Shown here: positions 53,970-62,908 of the stretch, piece after piece
Position numbering within the stretch: position 1 is the stretch's first letter
How the letters are laid out: every line of letters begins with the position of its first letter
Assembly: GCA_021733925.1 (NCBI GenBank)
Contig: JAIPJY010000029.1
Location: 19,560-83,559 of the forward strand
DNA length: 64,000 bases
Direction: 5' to 3'
DNA from: Prosthecobacter sp.
GTDB taxonomy: Bacteria > Verrucomicrobiota > Verrucomicrobiia > Verrucomicrobiales > Verrucomicrobiaceae
Program-made: the position numbers and the translations under genes
Notes under the pieces: generated by a model
The model's input: the letters and a program-made list of their open reading frames with translations, nothing else
What the model was told of the DNA's origin: nothing
Databases searched by the model: none

Positions 53970-55220
53970 TTAGCGGACGGGTTTGGGTGCAGGTGTGGCC
54001 GGGGCGTGCTTGCCGATGGCGGTCTCGTAGCGGATGCGGGCGAGATGAAAATCACGCACGGCATCCAGCGCGGCGGCTTCGAGTGCCAGGCGCTGCTCAC
54101 GAGCGCGGAGGATGGTGAGCAGGTCGGCCTGGCCGCTCTCGTAGGCTTTCTCCAGCTTGCCTGTTTGCTCGATGACGAGCGGCAGCAGCTTGTCGCGGGT
54201 TTCGCGGGCGAGATCATGGCTCATCTGCATGTCTTTCCGCGCATTCTCAGCATCGCTGCGGATTTGCTTGCCGAGGGCTGCTTGCTCCAGGCGCACACGC
54301 TCTGCGGCGGCGGTCTTCTCGGCTACTTGCCCTTCGTTCTTGTTCCAGAAGGGCAAGGGAAGCGAGATGCGGAATCCAATCACCCCATTGGTCCTGCGAT
54401 CATCGCCGGGTGCATTCTGAGTCTCTGGCCCGGCGAAGATGCCCGCGCTCACGTCCTGCCATTTATTGGCTTTGGCGAGGCCGATGTCCGTCTGCGAGGC
54501 GATGACCTTGGCCTCGGCGAGCTGGTAGTCGGCCCGCAGCACCCAGTTCGCTCCTTTGCCTGGCACGTTCATTTCAGGGAGCTTGCCGGAGAGTGACAAC
54601 GCATCATCAGGATCGAGATTCAGCATGGGCTTGAGCGTGCCCAGCAGGCTGCGGCTTTCGCCTTCCAGCTTGCGGGCCTCAACGATGAGGCGCTGGGCGT
54701 CCACCTGGGCCTGGGCGGCATCCAGCGCGGAGAGTTCACCTGCCTTGGCACGTCCAGTGACGAACTCGGATAGCTTCGTGGCCAGCTCCGTCTGCTGCTG
54801 GCGCAAACTCCTCTGCTGCTCGATGGCGAGAATCTGCACCGCCAAGGTCTGCGCCTCAGAAATCAAACGCCGCTCGGCATCCTTCACCTCCAGCTCCGCA
54901 GCGGTGACAAGCTGCGCGGTGAGCTGCTTCTCCAGGCGTAAGCGCTTGGTGATGGGGAACGATTGATCGAGCGAAAACATGACCTCACCCGGCGAGAGGT
55001 AGGTTTCATTGCGTGAGTCCAGGCCCACGGTGGGGTTGGAGAGACGGCCCGCGCCGAGCTGCCGCCCCCGCGCCTCCTCGACAGCCATGCGGGCGGCTTT
55101 CAGCGATGGATGAGCCGCACGGACACGCGGCCCGATGTCGGAGAGGGAAAGGGTGAGGGCCGGAGCAGATGAAACAGCCGCCAGGAACAACGAGATAGTG
55201 AGAGAAATGGAACGAAGCAT
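53970..55220 (-). CDS. TolC-like outer-membrane factor, cassette 1 (CusC/CzcC family)
   Basis: A 416-aa protein with signal peptide (MLRSISLTISLFLAAVSSAP). The long helical hairpins are clear (KSLKAARMAVEEARGRQLGA-like text, ERRLISEAQTLAVQILAIEQ). The structure duplicates into two halves as expected for TolC-type proteins (RADYQLAEAKVIASQTDIGL, then the second set). It ends near RIRYETAIGKHAPA. No lipobox is visible. It forms the outer-membrane duct of cassette 1. ATG 55220 is preferred over the ORF start at 55277. Confidence 0.85.
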   Translation of the reverse strand: MLRSISLTISLFLAAVSSAPALTLSLSDIGPRVRAAHPSLKAARMAVEEARGRQLGAGRLSNPTVGLDSRNETYLSPGEVMFSLDQSFPITKRLRLEKQLTAQLVTAAELEVKDAERRLISEAQTLAVQILAIEQQRSLRQQQTELATKLSEFVTGRAKAGELSALDAAQAQVDAQRLIVEARKLEGESRSLLGTLKPMLNLDPDDALSLSGKLPEMNVPGKGANWVLRADYQLAEAKVIASQTDIGLAKANKWQDVSAGIFAGPETQNAPGDDRRTNGVIGFRISLPLPFWNKNEGQVAEKTAAAERVRLEQAALGKQIRSDAENARKDMQMSHDLARETRDKLLPLVIEQTGKLEKAYESGQADLLTILRAREQRLALEAAALDAVRDFHLARIRYETAIGKHAPATPAPKPVR

Positions 55221-55335
55221 GAGAAGGGTGGTGGGTTGAGGTTTGCAGGCGTGGACATGCCATGCCTGGAAGTGCAAAAGGAAATGCCAGTGAGCCTCAG
55301 CCGTCAGTCGTGGACGGCAGCGCTGGCAGCCTGCC

Positions 55336-55785
55336 TCAAACCAAAATCACCATGCAACGCGCCACCTGCACAGCGGCAGATGGCGGACTGTCTCCCCCGG
55401 TGTCCAGGGGCGTCTTCATTGAAACATCTTCCACGAGCGTGAGCATCAGCGCCCACTCCTGCACCGGCAGCTCGGCGATCTGCACCGCCACAAAGACCGG
55501 AATGGCGACCGCTACCAGACTGGAAGGAGCGGCCTGCATGTCCACGCTCAGCAGCGCATGATGCTCTTTCTCGCCCTGGTCGCCGCACTCTTTGCTGGAG
55601 CTTTCTTCGCATGGAGCTTCATGCTCGTGGTCATCAACGATCACACGATGACAGTGCTCCGCCTTCGTCTCCACCGTCTCCTCGCCATGAGCACAGGCAT
55701 AACCACGCTGCACCCCAAACACCTGCGCACACGCAACGACCAGAACGGCCAGCGTGGGGAGGATGCGTTTGCGGAGAGCGGACAT
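55336..55785 (-). CDS. Secreted Cys/His-rich leader protein, cassette 1
   Basis: A 149-aa protein with a signal peptide (ILPTLAVLVVACAQVFG). It then shows YACAHGEETVETKAEHCHRV and DHEHEAPCEESSSKECGDQG, a cluster of Cys and His typical of metal-binding proteins. The last half is hydrophobic/neutral (SSLVAVAIPVFVAVQIAELP). The gene is first of cassette 1. The gene at 61575 has the same position and composition in cassette 2. No known family recognised. Confidence 0.6.
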   Translation of the reverse strand: MSALRKRILPTLAVLVVACAQVFGVQRGYACAHGEETVETKAEHCHRVIVDDHEHEAPCEESSSKECGDQGEKEHHALLSVDMQAAPSSLVAVAIPVFVAVQIAELPVQEWALMLTLVEDVSMKTPLDTGGDSPPSAAVQVARCMVILV

Positions 55786-55882
55786 GCGACGTGCTAAGAT
55801 GTGCTCTTGGTGGGTTTATTCAATTTTAATTTTGAAGCCCCTGATCCAGGGCTTGGAATCAGGAGCTTTTCGAGGGCTTCAA

Positions 55883-56317
55883 TCACTCATCGCAGGTGCA
55901 GGCATATTCGGCGTTGCCACAGCCTTTGCAGATGTAGAGCTGGAGCTTGATGCGGAAGTTCTTGGTTTTGGCTTCGGGGGTGGACTTCGCTTGGAGGACG
56001 ACTTGGTAGCCTTCGCCTTCCGGGAGCTTGGTTTTGGAGACGAGGATGTCGCCTTTCTTCTCGAACTCGATCTTGGTCTTGCCGGTGGGAGCTTCGGCGG
56101 TGGCGGTGATGACTTCGGTGCTAGCGGGCTGGGCTTTCAGCGCGGCGTCATAGACGGCGATGCTGATGGTGCGGTCTTTCTCGACGAAGAACTCGGCTTG
56201 CTTGCCGCCGAGATCGAGGAGGAGGCCTTTGCGGGGTCCGGCTTTGACTTTGGCATCCGCAAAAGCAGACGTGGTGGCGAGGGCGGCGATGATGAGGAGG
56301 TTTAGCAGTGTTTTCAT
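55883..56317 (-). CDS. Secreted protein with C-terminal CxxC...EYACTC motif (cassette 2)
   Basis: A 144-aa protein with a signal peptide (MKTLLNLLIIAALATTSAFA). The middle is beta-rich (LGGKQAEFFVEKDRTISIAV). The C-terminus is CKGCGNAEYACTCDE. It is a relative of the cassette 1 protein (49015), sharing FFVEKD/FFVNKD and the terminal EYACTC. It starts by overlapping the RND pump stop by 4 bp. Periplasmic metal binding is likely; function unknown. Confidence 0.7.
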   Translation of the reverse strand: MKTLLNLLIIAALATTSAFADAKVKAGPRKGLLLDLGGKQAEFFVEKDRTISIAVYDAALKAQPASTEVITATAEAPTGKTKIEFEKKGDILVSKTKLPEGEGYQVVLQAKSTPEAKTKNFRIKLQLYICKGCGNAEYACTCDE

Positions 56318-59300
56318 GGTGTGTTTGTTTGTGGTTTGGTGTTCCGCTCAATCCAGTCGTAGAGCACGGGCACGACGAGCAGGGTGAGGAAAGTGGAGGT
56401 GAGGATGCCGCCGATGACGACGGTGGCGATGGGGCGCTGGACTTCGGCCCCGGCTCCGGTGGCGATGGCCATGGGGACGAAGCCGAGACTGGCGACGAGA
56501 GCGGTCATGAGCTTCGGGCGCAATCGAGTGAGGGTGCCTTCGACGACGGCTTCGCGCACTTCGCGGCCTTCGGTGCGGAGTTGGTTGATGTAGCTGATGA
56601 GCATGATGCCGTTCAAGACGGCGATGCCGCTCAAGGCGATGAAGCCGACAGCGGCGCTGATGGTGAAGGGCATCCCGCGCAGATGCAGGGCAAAGATGCC
56701 GCCAGTGACGGCGAGCGGCACACACATGAAGATGAGCGTGGCCTGCCGGAATGAGCCGAAGCTGAGGAAGATGAGCACGAAGATCAACGCGAGCGCGAGC
56801 GGCACGACGATCATGAGGCGGGCTTTGGCTTCTTGCAGGTTCTTGAACTGGCCGCCGAACTCGAAGTAGTAGCCGTCGGGAAACTTCACTTTGTCATGGA
56901 TGGCCTGAGTCGCCTCCTGCACGAAGCCTTCGGTGTCGCGGCCTCGCACGTTGATAAGGATGCTGACGCGGCGCTGCGCATCTTCACGCGCGATCTGCAC
57001 GGGCTGGGGGACAAGGACAATCTTGGCGACCTGCCCGAGGGCCAACATGCCGCCGTCTTCGGTGCGTAAGGCGAGGCGCTTGATGCCTTCGAGGTCGCTG
57101 CGGCGGTCTTCGCCAAGGCGGACGACGATGGGGCTGCGTCTGTTGCCTTCGATGACGAGGCCGACTTCCGTTCCGGCGAGCGCGGTCTCGATGAGGCGGT
57201 TGAGTTCATCGGCATGGACGTTGAATTTGCGCATGGCCTCGCGGTCGGGCTGGATTTCGATCATGGGGTTCTTGCCGATGCTGTCGAACTCCGTCTCGCC
57301 GCCGCCGGGGATGGCGGTGATCGCGGTGCGGACTTCTCCGGCGAGGCGTTCGAGTTCGTCGTAGCTGTCGCCAAAGATTTTGCAGACGAGGTCGGCGCGT
57401 GCTCCGGCCATGATCTCGTTGAAGCGCATCTGGATGGGCTGCGTGACGAGGATGTTCTGGCCGGGGACTTGATCGAGCAGCGCCTTTCGCATGATCTCGC
57501 CGAGGTGTTCTTTGCTGATGGGTTTGCCGTCTTCTTTGCGCCATTGATCACGCGGCGTGAGCATGAGGTAGGTGTCGGCGACGTTGGGATTCATCGGATC
57601 AGTGGCGATCTCGGCGGTGCCGATGCGGGAGAAGATTTCCTTCACCTCGGGGAAGTCGCGGCGGATGACGGCCTCGCTCTGCTTTTGCAAATCAAGCGAG
57701 GAGGAAAGTCCGGCGCTGCTGCTGCGGATGAGCTGGAAGGCAAAGTCGCCCTCATCGAGCTGCGGGATGAACTCGGAGCCGAGACGTGAGAAGACCCAGA
57801 GCGAGGAGCCAAACATGATGAGCATGGGCAGGACGATGAGCGGCTTGAACCGCAGGCCGAAGCGGAGCAGCGGCGTGTAGAGACGTTTTGTTAGCGTGAC
57901 GAGCCAGTTGTCCTTTTCCTGAATCTTCCCACCGAGCAGATACGAGCACAGCACGGGCATCAAGGTTACGGCGAGCACCAGCGAACCACCGAGCGCGAGC
58001 ATGACGACGAGGGCCATGGGCTTGAACATCTTCCCTTCAATGCCTTGCAGCGCGAGGATGGGCACATAGACGACGGTGATGATGAGCACGCCAAAGAACA
58101 TGGGGTTGGCGACTTCCTTGGCGGACTTGAGCACTTCATCCGTGCGCTCGCGGACGGTAAGGGTGCGACCAAGCGCGTGCTGACGCTCGCCGAGATGACG
58201 CACGATGTTTTCCACCATGACGACCGCACCATCAATGATGAGGCCGAAGTCGATGGCACCGAGGCTCATCAAGTTTCCGCTGATGTGATAGCGCACCATG
58301 CCGGTCATGGCAAAGAGCATGGAAAGTGGAATGACGAGCGCGACGATGAAGGCGGCGCGGAAGTTCCCGAGCAGGGCGAATAACACGACGACGACGAGCA
58401 ATGCGCCCTCGGCCAAGTTCGTCTCCACAGTCGCGAGAGTTCGGCTGACGAGTTCACTGCGATCATACAGGGCGCGGATGATGACGCCCTGCGGGAGCTT
58501 GGGTTGTATCTCGGTGAGCTTGGCCCGCACGGCCTCGGCGACGAGGCGTGTGTTTTCCCCGGCGAGCATGATGGCGGCTCCGACGAGGGCTTCCTGTCCA
58601 TCGTCTGTGGCGGCACCCGTGCGGAAGGCGCTGCCGATGCTGACGGTGGCCACTTCGCTGAGCAGGATGGGCTTCACACCGCCTGCGAACTTGAGCGGGA
58701 TGGCGAGGATTTGCTCGATGTCGTTCACGCGGCTGGTGGCGCGGATGATCAACTGCTCGCCACCGATCTCGACGTAACCGCCGCCTGCGTTGCGGGTGTT
58801 TTGCTCGATGATTTCGGCCAGCATGTCGAGCGACATGCCGCGCGCGGCGAGACGTGCGGGATCAGGCTGGATGACGATTTGTTGTTGATATCCGCCGCTG
58901 GTATTCACCTCCGCGACGCCGGTCGTGCCGCGCAGCAATGGCTTCACTTGGTATTCCTGGATTTGGGCGAGGGCCATGAGCTGCGCCTCGCGGGTGGCGG
59001 GCTTGTGCGGCGCATCGGCGCTGTAGTCGAGGCTGTAGTAGAAGATTTCGCCGAGACCGGTGGCGACGGGCGCGAGCTTTGGCGTTAGGCCGGGCGGCAG
59101 TTCATCGAGCACGGTTTGCAGGCGCTCGGTCACGAGCTGGCGCGTGCGGTAAAGGTCCACGTCATCCTGGAAAGTCATGGTGACCTGCGAGAGGCCGAAC
59201 TTGGACAGCGAGCGCAGTTCTACCATCTGCGGCAGGCCCGCCATCTCGCTTTCAATTGGGAAGGAGACGAGCTTTTCGATCTCCTCGGGTGCGAGCGCAT

Positions 59301-59460
59301 TGACGGCAGTGTTGATCTGCACCTGCGGGTTCGTGATGTCGGGAACGGCATCAATGGGCAGATGAATGGCCGACCAAGTGCCCACGCCGATCAAGATTAG
59401 CGTCGCGAGCATCACAGCGGCGCGCTGCCGCATGGCGAAGGTGATGAGGTGAGAAAGCAT
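56314..59460 (-). CDS. RND heavy-metal efflux pump, cassette 2 (CzcA-type)
   Basis: A 1048-aa inner-membrane pump. TM4 carries LGAIDFGLIIDGAVVMVENI, matching the CzcA/HME1 signature DFGxxxDGAxxxVEN of Zn/Co/Cd exporters. The N-terminus MLSHLITFAMRQRAAVMLAT opens TM1. Periplasmic loops contain the usual LPPGLTPKLAPVATGLGEI. The stop overlaps the EYACTC gene start by 4 bp. It works with the MFP (59467) and the outer-membrane factor (60178). Confidence 0.92.
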   Translation of the reverse strand: MLSHLITFAMRQRAAVMLATLILIGVGTWSAIHLPIDAVPDITNPQVQINTAVNALAPEEIEKLVSFPIESEMAGLPQMVELRSLSKFGLSQVTMTFQDDVDLYRTRQLVTERLQTVLDELPPGLTPKLAPVATGLGEIFYYSLDYSADAPHKPATREAQLMALAQIQEYQVKPLLRGTTGVAEVNTSGGYQQQIVIQPDPARLAARGMSLDMLAEIIEQNTRNAGGGYVEIGGEQLIIRATSRVNDIEQILAIPLKFAGGVKPILLSEVATVSIGSAFRTGAATDDGQEALVGAAIMLAGENTRLVAEAVRAKLTEIQPKLPQGVIIRALYDRSELVSRTLATVETNLAEGALLVVVVLFALLGNFRAAFIVALVIPLSMLFAMTGMVRYHISGNLMSLGAIDFGLIIDGAVVMVENIVRHLGERQHALGRTLTVRERTDEVLKSAKEVANPMFFGVLIITVVYVPILALQGIEGKMFKPMALVVMLALGGSLVLAVTLMPVLCSYLLGGKIQEKDNWLVTLTKRLYTPLLRFGLRFKPLIVLPMLIMFGSSLWVFSRLGSEFIPQLDEGDFAFQLIRSSSAGLSSSLDLQKQSEAVIRRDFPEVKEIFSRIGTAEIATDPMNPNVADTYLMLTPRDQWRKEDGKPISKEHLGEIMRKALLDQVPGQNILVTQPIQMRFNEIMAGARADLVCKIFGDSYDELERLAGEVRTAITAIPGGGETEFDSIGKNPMIEIQPDREAMRKFNVHADELNRLIETALAGTEVGLVIEGNRRSPIVVRLGEDRRSDLEGIKRLALRTEDGGMLALGQVAKIVLVPQPVQIAREDAQRRVSILINVRGRDTEGFVQEATQAIHDKVKFPDGYYFEFGGQFKNLQEAKARLMIVVPLALALIFVLIFLSFGSFRQATLIFMCVPLAVTGGIFALHLRGMPFTISAAVGFIALSGIAVLNGIMLISYINQLRTEGREVREAVVEGTLTRLRPKLMTALVASLGFVPMAIATGAGAEVQRPIATVVIGGILTSTFLTLLVVPVLYDWIERNTKPQTNTP

Positions 59461-59466
59461 GACGTG

Positions 59467-60165
59467 CTAGTGGCCGCAGGTGCAGGCTTTGCCGCCGCGC
59501 AGGACTTGGAGTTCGGCGAGCCAGAGGGACATGACGGGCGTGGTAACGATCTCGTCACCCGTGTAGAGACCGTCAGTGATCTCCACATGATCGCCGCTGC
59601 GTGCGCCGACCTTGACGGGAGTGCGCAGGTAGAACTCGTCGTTCTTGGCATAGACGAAAGTGCCCTCGGCAGTGGTGAGCAGCGCGGCCTGTGGAATAGC
59701 GGTCACAGCATCGCCAGCAGGGAAGCGGAAGGTGGCGGTGATAGCGCTGCCCGCGTCGATAGGAGCGGCGGTTTGCACGGTGACTTCAAAGTCGCCGAGC
59801 GTGGCATACGCTGCCTTCTCAATGCGGAGCACGCTGCCTTTCGCAGTGCCAAGCTCGACCTCCATGCCGGGCTGCACACGCGCGGCTTGATCGGCGGTGA
59901 GCCATCCGCTGGCCTCGGTGCCTCGCTGCATGGCCTGCAAGCTGAGGGTGAAGGCAGGGGCGATCTTTTCCTCCTGCACCTCGGCGGTTTGCAGACGGAT
60001 GGACTGCGCCATGAGCGCGGTGAGGGCCACGCCTTTGCCTTCCCTGAACTGTGCGCCGTTTTCCGGTGCGGTGGCGTGTTTGGTGGAAGGACTGGCGGCG
60101 GATTCACTGCAACTGGTGAGCGCGGCGGCGGTGACGATGAGAGACAGGATGAGCAACAGTTTCAT
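59467..60165 (-). CDS. Short RND membrane-fusion lipoprotein ending ACTCGH, cassette 2
   Basis: A 232-aa protein, much shorter than usual (350-500). The signal MKLLLILSLIVTAAALTSC gives a lipobox LTSC. GWLTADQAARVQPGMEVELG and VKVGARSGDHVEITDGLYTG are adaptor-like pieces (beta-barrel/membrane-proximal). The coiled-coil hairpin and lipoyl halves seem mostly missing. The C-terminus is LRGGKACTCGH, a third occurrence of an ACTC-type tail in this island. The start is 12 bp downstream of the stop of the outer-membrane factor. Confidence 0.75.
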   Translation of the reverse strand: MKLLLILSLIVTAAALTSCSESAASPSTKHATAPENGAQFREGKGVALTALMAQSIRLQTAEVQEEKIAPAFTLSLQAMQRGTEASGWLTADQAARVQPGMEVELGTAKGSVLRIEKAAYATLGDFEVTVQTAAPIDAGSAITATFRFPAGDAVTAIPQAALLTTAEGTFVYAKNDEFYLRTPVKVGARSGDHVEITDGLYTGDEIVTTPVMSLWLAELQVLRGGKACTCGH

Positions 60166-60177
60166 AATGGGGTGAAG

Positions 60178-61449
60178 TTAGTTTTTGGCGGTGATGAGGC
60201 TGCCGGGTGCGCCGGTGAGTTCTTCGAGTGTGAGCGCGGCCTCCAGCGCCTCGGTTTGCGTGCTGTGGATGGCCTCGACGGCTTCGAGATACTTGTCCTG
60301 AAGCTCGACAAAGGTGCTCATGGGCACGGCACCGAGTCTGAAATGCCTGTCCGCGAGCGCGGCGGCCTCGCTGAACTTCGTGACGGCATCGCCCTTCCAC
60401 ACGGCGAGGCGTGCCTGCTGCGTCTGATAGATGAGCATGCTCTCGGTGACCTGCCGCTCCACCTCGCGCTGCGCGGCGGCGAGCGTGGCCTGCGCCTGCA
60501 TTTGGCGTGCCTCGGCGTTGGTGACCTCCGCTTTGCCATTCTTCCAAAACGGCAGTGGGAAAGAGATGCCGATGCCTGCTACGGTCTGGTCATCAAGCGT
60601 GCGGGTGTTTTGCACCTCGACGAAGGGGCCGATGGTGAAGGCGGGGTAGCGCTCGTTCTTTGCCAGCTCGACCTTGAAGCCCTGCTGCTCCAGCTCGGCA
60701 CGGCGCAGACGCAGCTCGTAGTGGTTCTTCATCGCGGAGCCGAGCAGGGAAAGCAGCGCAGGCGCGGGCTTGGCATCCAGCGGGCCGCGCTTCACGATGA
60801 GAGGCGCATCCGCACGGCGGCCCATGAGCTGGTTCAGCTCCAGCAGCGCCTTTTGCACCACGACACCAGACTTCGCCGCCCGTGACTCCGCCACGAGTGC
60901 CGCTGCCTCAATAGTGGCGATCTCAAGCTGAGGCGCGATGCCCGCAGGCTCGCGCTGCACCATGACCTCACGCAGCGAGGCATAACGTGCGGCGACTTCG
61001 TTTGCCGCATTGGCGAGGTCTTGCTGCGCAGCCAACGTGAAGGCCAGCACGCGGACACGGGCCGCGAGATGAAAGCGGAACCGCTCCAGCCCCAGTTCCG
61101 CCATAGCGATGTCGCGGTTCGCGATGGCCTTGCGCAAACCCAAGCGTCCCGGCCACTCGATGGGCTGTGCCAGCTCGGCGGAGAAGGCGAGACCGTTCGA
61201 GCGGCTGTCGGCGTTGCGAATGTGGTTGTTGCCGACTTGGAGACTCAGCTCAGGATTTGACTGCCTGCCCGCCGTGCTGCGTGTCGCCTTCGCCGCCGCG
61301 ACCTCCGCCTCGTAGAAGCGGATTTCAGGATTCCCCGCGAGCGTGCGGCCCACGAGACTGGAAATGGAAGACGGCTCTGGTTTGGAATCCGCCGCGAGAA
61401 GCTGCGGCACAGCGGCCAGCAAGAGAGATAAAAGGATGAATGAGCGCAT
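60178..61449 (-). CDS. TolC-like outer-membrane factor, cassette 2 (CusC/CzcC family)
   Basis: A 423-aa protein with signal peptide (MRSFILLSLLLAAVPQLLAA). Helical hairpins (RFYEAEVAAAKATRSTAGRQ-like text; EVERQVTESMLIYQTQQARL) repeat twice. Typical pieces are LAQPIEWPGRLGLRKAIANR and YPAFTIGPFVEVQNTRTLDD. It ends near TEALEAALTLEELTGAPGSL. Forms the outer duct of the cassette 2 pump. ATG 61449 is preferred over the ORF start at 61482. Confidence 0.85.
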   Translation of the reverse strand: MRSFILLSLLLAAVPQLLAADSKPEPSSISSLVGRTLAGNPEIRFYEAEVAAAKATRSTAGRQSNPELSLQVGNNHIRNADSRSNGLAFSAELAQPIEWPGRLGLRKAIANRDIAMAELGLERFRFHLAARVRVLAFTLAAQQDLANAANEVAARYASLREVMVQREPAGIAPQLEIATIEAAALVAESRAAKSGVVVQKALLELNQLMGRRADAPLIVKRGPLDAKPAPALLSLLGSAMKNHYELRLRRAELEQQGFKVELAKNERYPAFTIGPFVEVQNTRTLDDQTVAGIGISFPLPFWKNGKAEVTNAEARQMQAQATLAAAQREVERQVTESMLIYQTQQARLAVWKGDAVTKFSEAAALADRHFRLGAVPMSTFVELQDKYLEAVEAIHSTQTEALEAALTLEELTGAPGSLITAKN

Positions 61450-61574
61450 GATGAGATGGGATTGGAGTTTCGACGGAGGCACGGCAAAGCCACGATGCCG
61501 CTCTGCGAGCGGTCGCGGTGGAAAGCTCCTGCGTGGATGTCACCGCCTTCATGGGCGGACCAACGCACGGAGCT

Positions 61575-61967
61575 TTAAGCCTGGATCGAAGGGGCGCGCA
61601 CGGGCAGCGCCGTGCGTTGCGTGAAATGCCACGTCGCTCGCAACTCCGGCGGCGCGGTGGTCATCGGCAGCCCGGAAGACTCCGTGGCCGTGGCGAGATC
61701 GTCTTGAAGGTGGATCATCGCCTGGATCAACTCCGCTAGCTTCACCATCTGCATCGCAGGAAGCATGACCGGAGCGGGAACCTGGCTGTGGGCAATCGTA
61801 TCACTCGGGCAGGAGACGGGAGCGTCATGGTCGCCGTCGTCGTGGGCATCATTGCATTCAGAGCAGCAAGCCTCGACCGTGCATCCACCTGCCCCATAGC
61901 AGCACACCGAAGCCGGGACCATCAAGGCCAGCAGCAGAAGTGCGAGGATTTGCCAGAAGCGTTTCAT
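61575..61967 (-). CDS. Secreted Cys/His-rich leader protein, cassette 2
   Basis: A 130-aa protein with a signal peptide (MKRFWQILALLLLALMVPAS). The Cys cluster is VCCYGAGGCTVEACCSECND, followed by HDDGDHDAPVSCPSDT. The second half is plain (MQMVKLAELIQAMIHLQDDL). It is first in cassette 2, mirroring the gene at 55336. It probably binds metal in the periplasm. No family recognised. Confidence 0.6.
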   Translation of the reverse strand: MKRFWQILALLLLALMVPASVCCYGAGGCTVEACCSECNDAHDDGDHDAPVSCPSDTIAHSQVPAPVMLPAMQMVKLAELIQAMIHLQDDLATATESSGLPMTTAPPELRATWHFTQRTALPVRAPSIQA

Positions 61968-62335
61968 TGTGGAAGAGGGTAAGACTCGCCGTCATCGTCA
62001 GATGGTCAAGGAGGGACTTTATTCCGACATGGACTCGCTCCTGTCGCCGCACCACGGTCGCGTCCTTGCATCTGAGCGGCATTGATCAGTTTCTTTATCA
62101 CGCAACTCTTGCCAAGTTTCAACTTCCTGTACTCGAAGTTACGGACGCTCGTGCATGTGCCTGCCTGTTGCTGCCGCTCCGTGCAAGGGAATCTCTTTCC
62201 GTGCGCGTCTGTGACCTTGGGTAGGCGCCCCACCACGCAAATTCCATGCAAACGCGAATTTGCGCTTTCCACTTTTTTCACCGTGTGCGTCGGTGAAATG
62301 ATTCAAAATCAATGCTTTGAAGTTTTCGGGGCTTG
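61968..62335. other. Intergenic region upstream of the metal island
   Basis: About 370 bp without a convincing gene. A 9-bp inverted repeat CGCAAATTC/GAATTTGCG (62236-62244, 62256-62264) is followed by CTTTCCACTTTTTTC, which could be a terminator for the plus strand. The promoter of the leftward metal operon should lie in the left part of this region, but no clear -10/-35 or MerR-type dyad is visible. No metal regulator gene is nearby. Confidence 0.5.
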
Positions 62336-62869
62336 TCAGGGATCCAGTTTTCTCAACAGATCCATTTGCCTCTGCCCCACCGTATCGCCCTTCCTTCGAT
62401 TCAAGGATTGCGGCATCAGCTCCAGATTCCAGAATTCCTTTCCGTGCTGCGGGAACTTGGCGACCGGCAGGATGTGATCCACTTCGGCAATCTCACCGGC
62501 ATACGGTCCCAAGGTGACAGTGGGTGATTTACCTCTTTTCATGGCATCGAGGTTCTGCGGCGTGAGCAGCCCCAGACGAAACGCGATGACCAGGTTTCGC
62601 AGCAAGGATTCCTTCACCAGGTGCAGCCTTGGCTGCTGCATAAGGGAGGCATCGAGAATTACCTGTGGGTCCTGTCCTGCTTGCTGCGCCTGATGGAGCC
62701 AATAGATCACCTTCAACAGCCTGTCATTGCAAGCACGGGGGTCTTTGAGTGTGGCGATCTTGGCCGGGTCCGTGAGAGAGCGGATGGCCCCCATTGCAGC
62801 ATCCTGAGCCTGGGCGACGGAGCAGCACAGAACCAGAAGCAGGAGGGCGATGGCAGGAACTTTGATCAA
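62336..62869 (-). CDS. Secreted HNH-like nuclease protein
   Basis: A 177-aa protein with an N-terminal signal (AIALLLLVLCCSVAQA). The C-terminal part has VDHILPVAKFPQHGKEFWNL and ELMPQSLNRRKGDTVGQRQM, an HNH pattern (DH, N, N). Between them lies a helical domain (KDPRACNDRLLKVIYWLHQA). It might be an exported DNase. It is transcribed toward the metal island. Confidence 0.65.
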   Translation of the reverse strand: MIKVPAIALLLLVLCCSVAQAQDAAMGAIRSLTDPAKIATLKDPRACNDRLLKVIYWLHQAQQAGQDPQVILDASLMQQPRLHLVKESLLRNLVIAFRLGLLTPQNLDAMKRGKSPTVTLGPYAGEIAEVDHILPVAKFPQHGKEFWNLELMPQSLNRRKGDTVGQRQMDLLRKLDP

Positions 62870-62908
62870 TGCAGTTGTGATGGTGCTACGCTTGCAGAAT
62901 ATGCAGCC

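Noticed and set aside
62006-62281. Minus-strand frame of 91 codons in the intergenic region
   Set aside because: No signal, no motif, no good ribosome-binding site; overlapping plus-strand frames are equally random.
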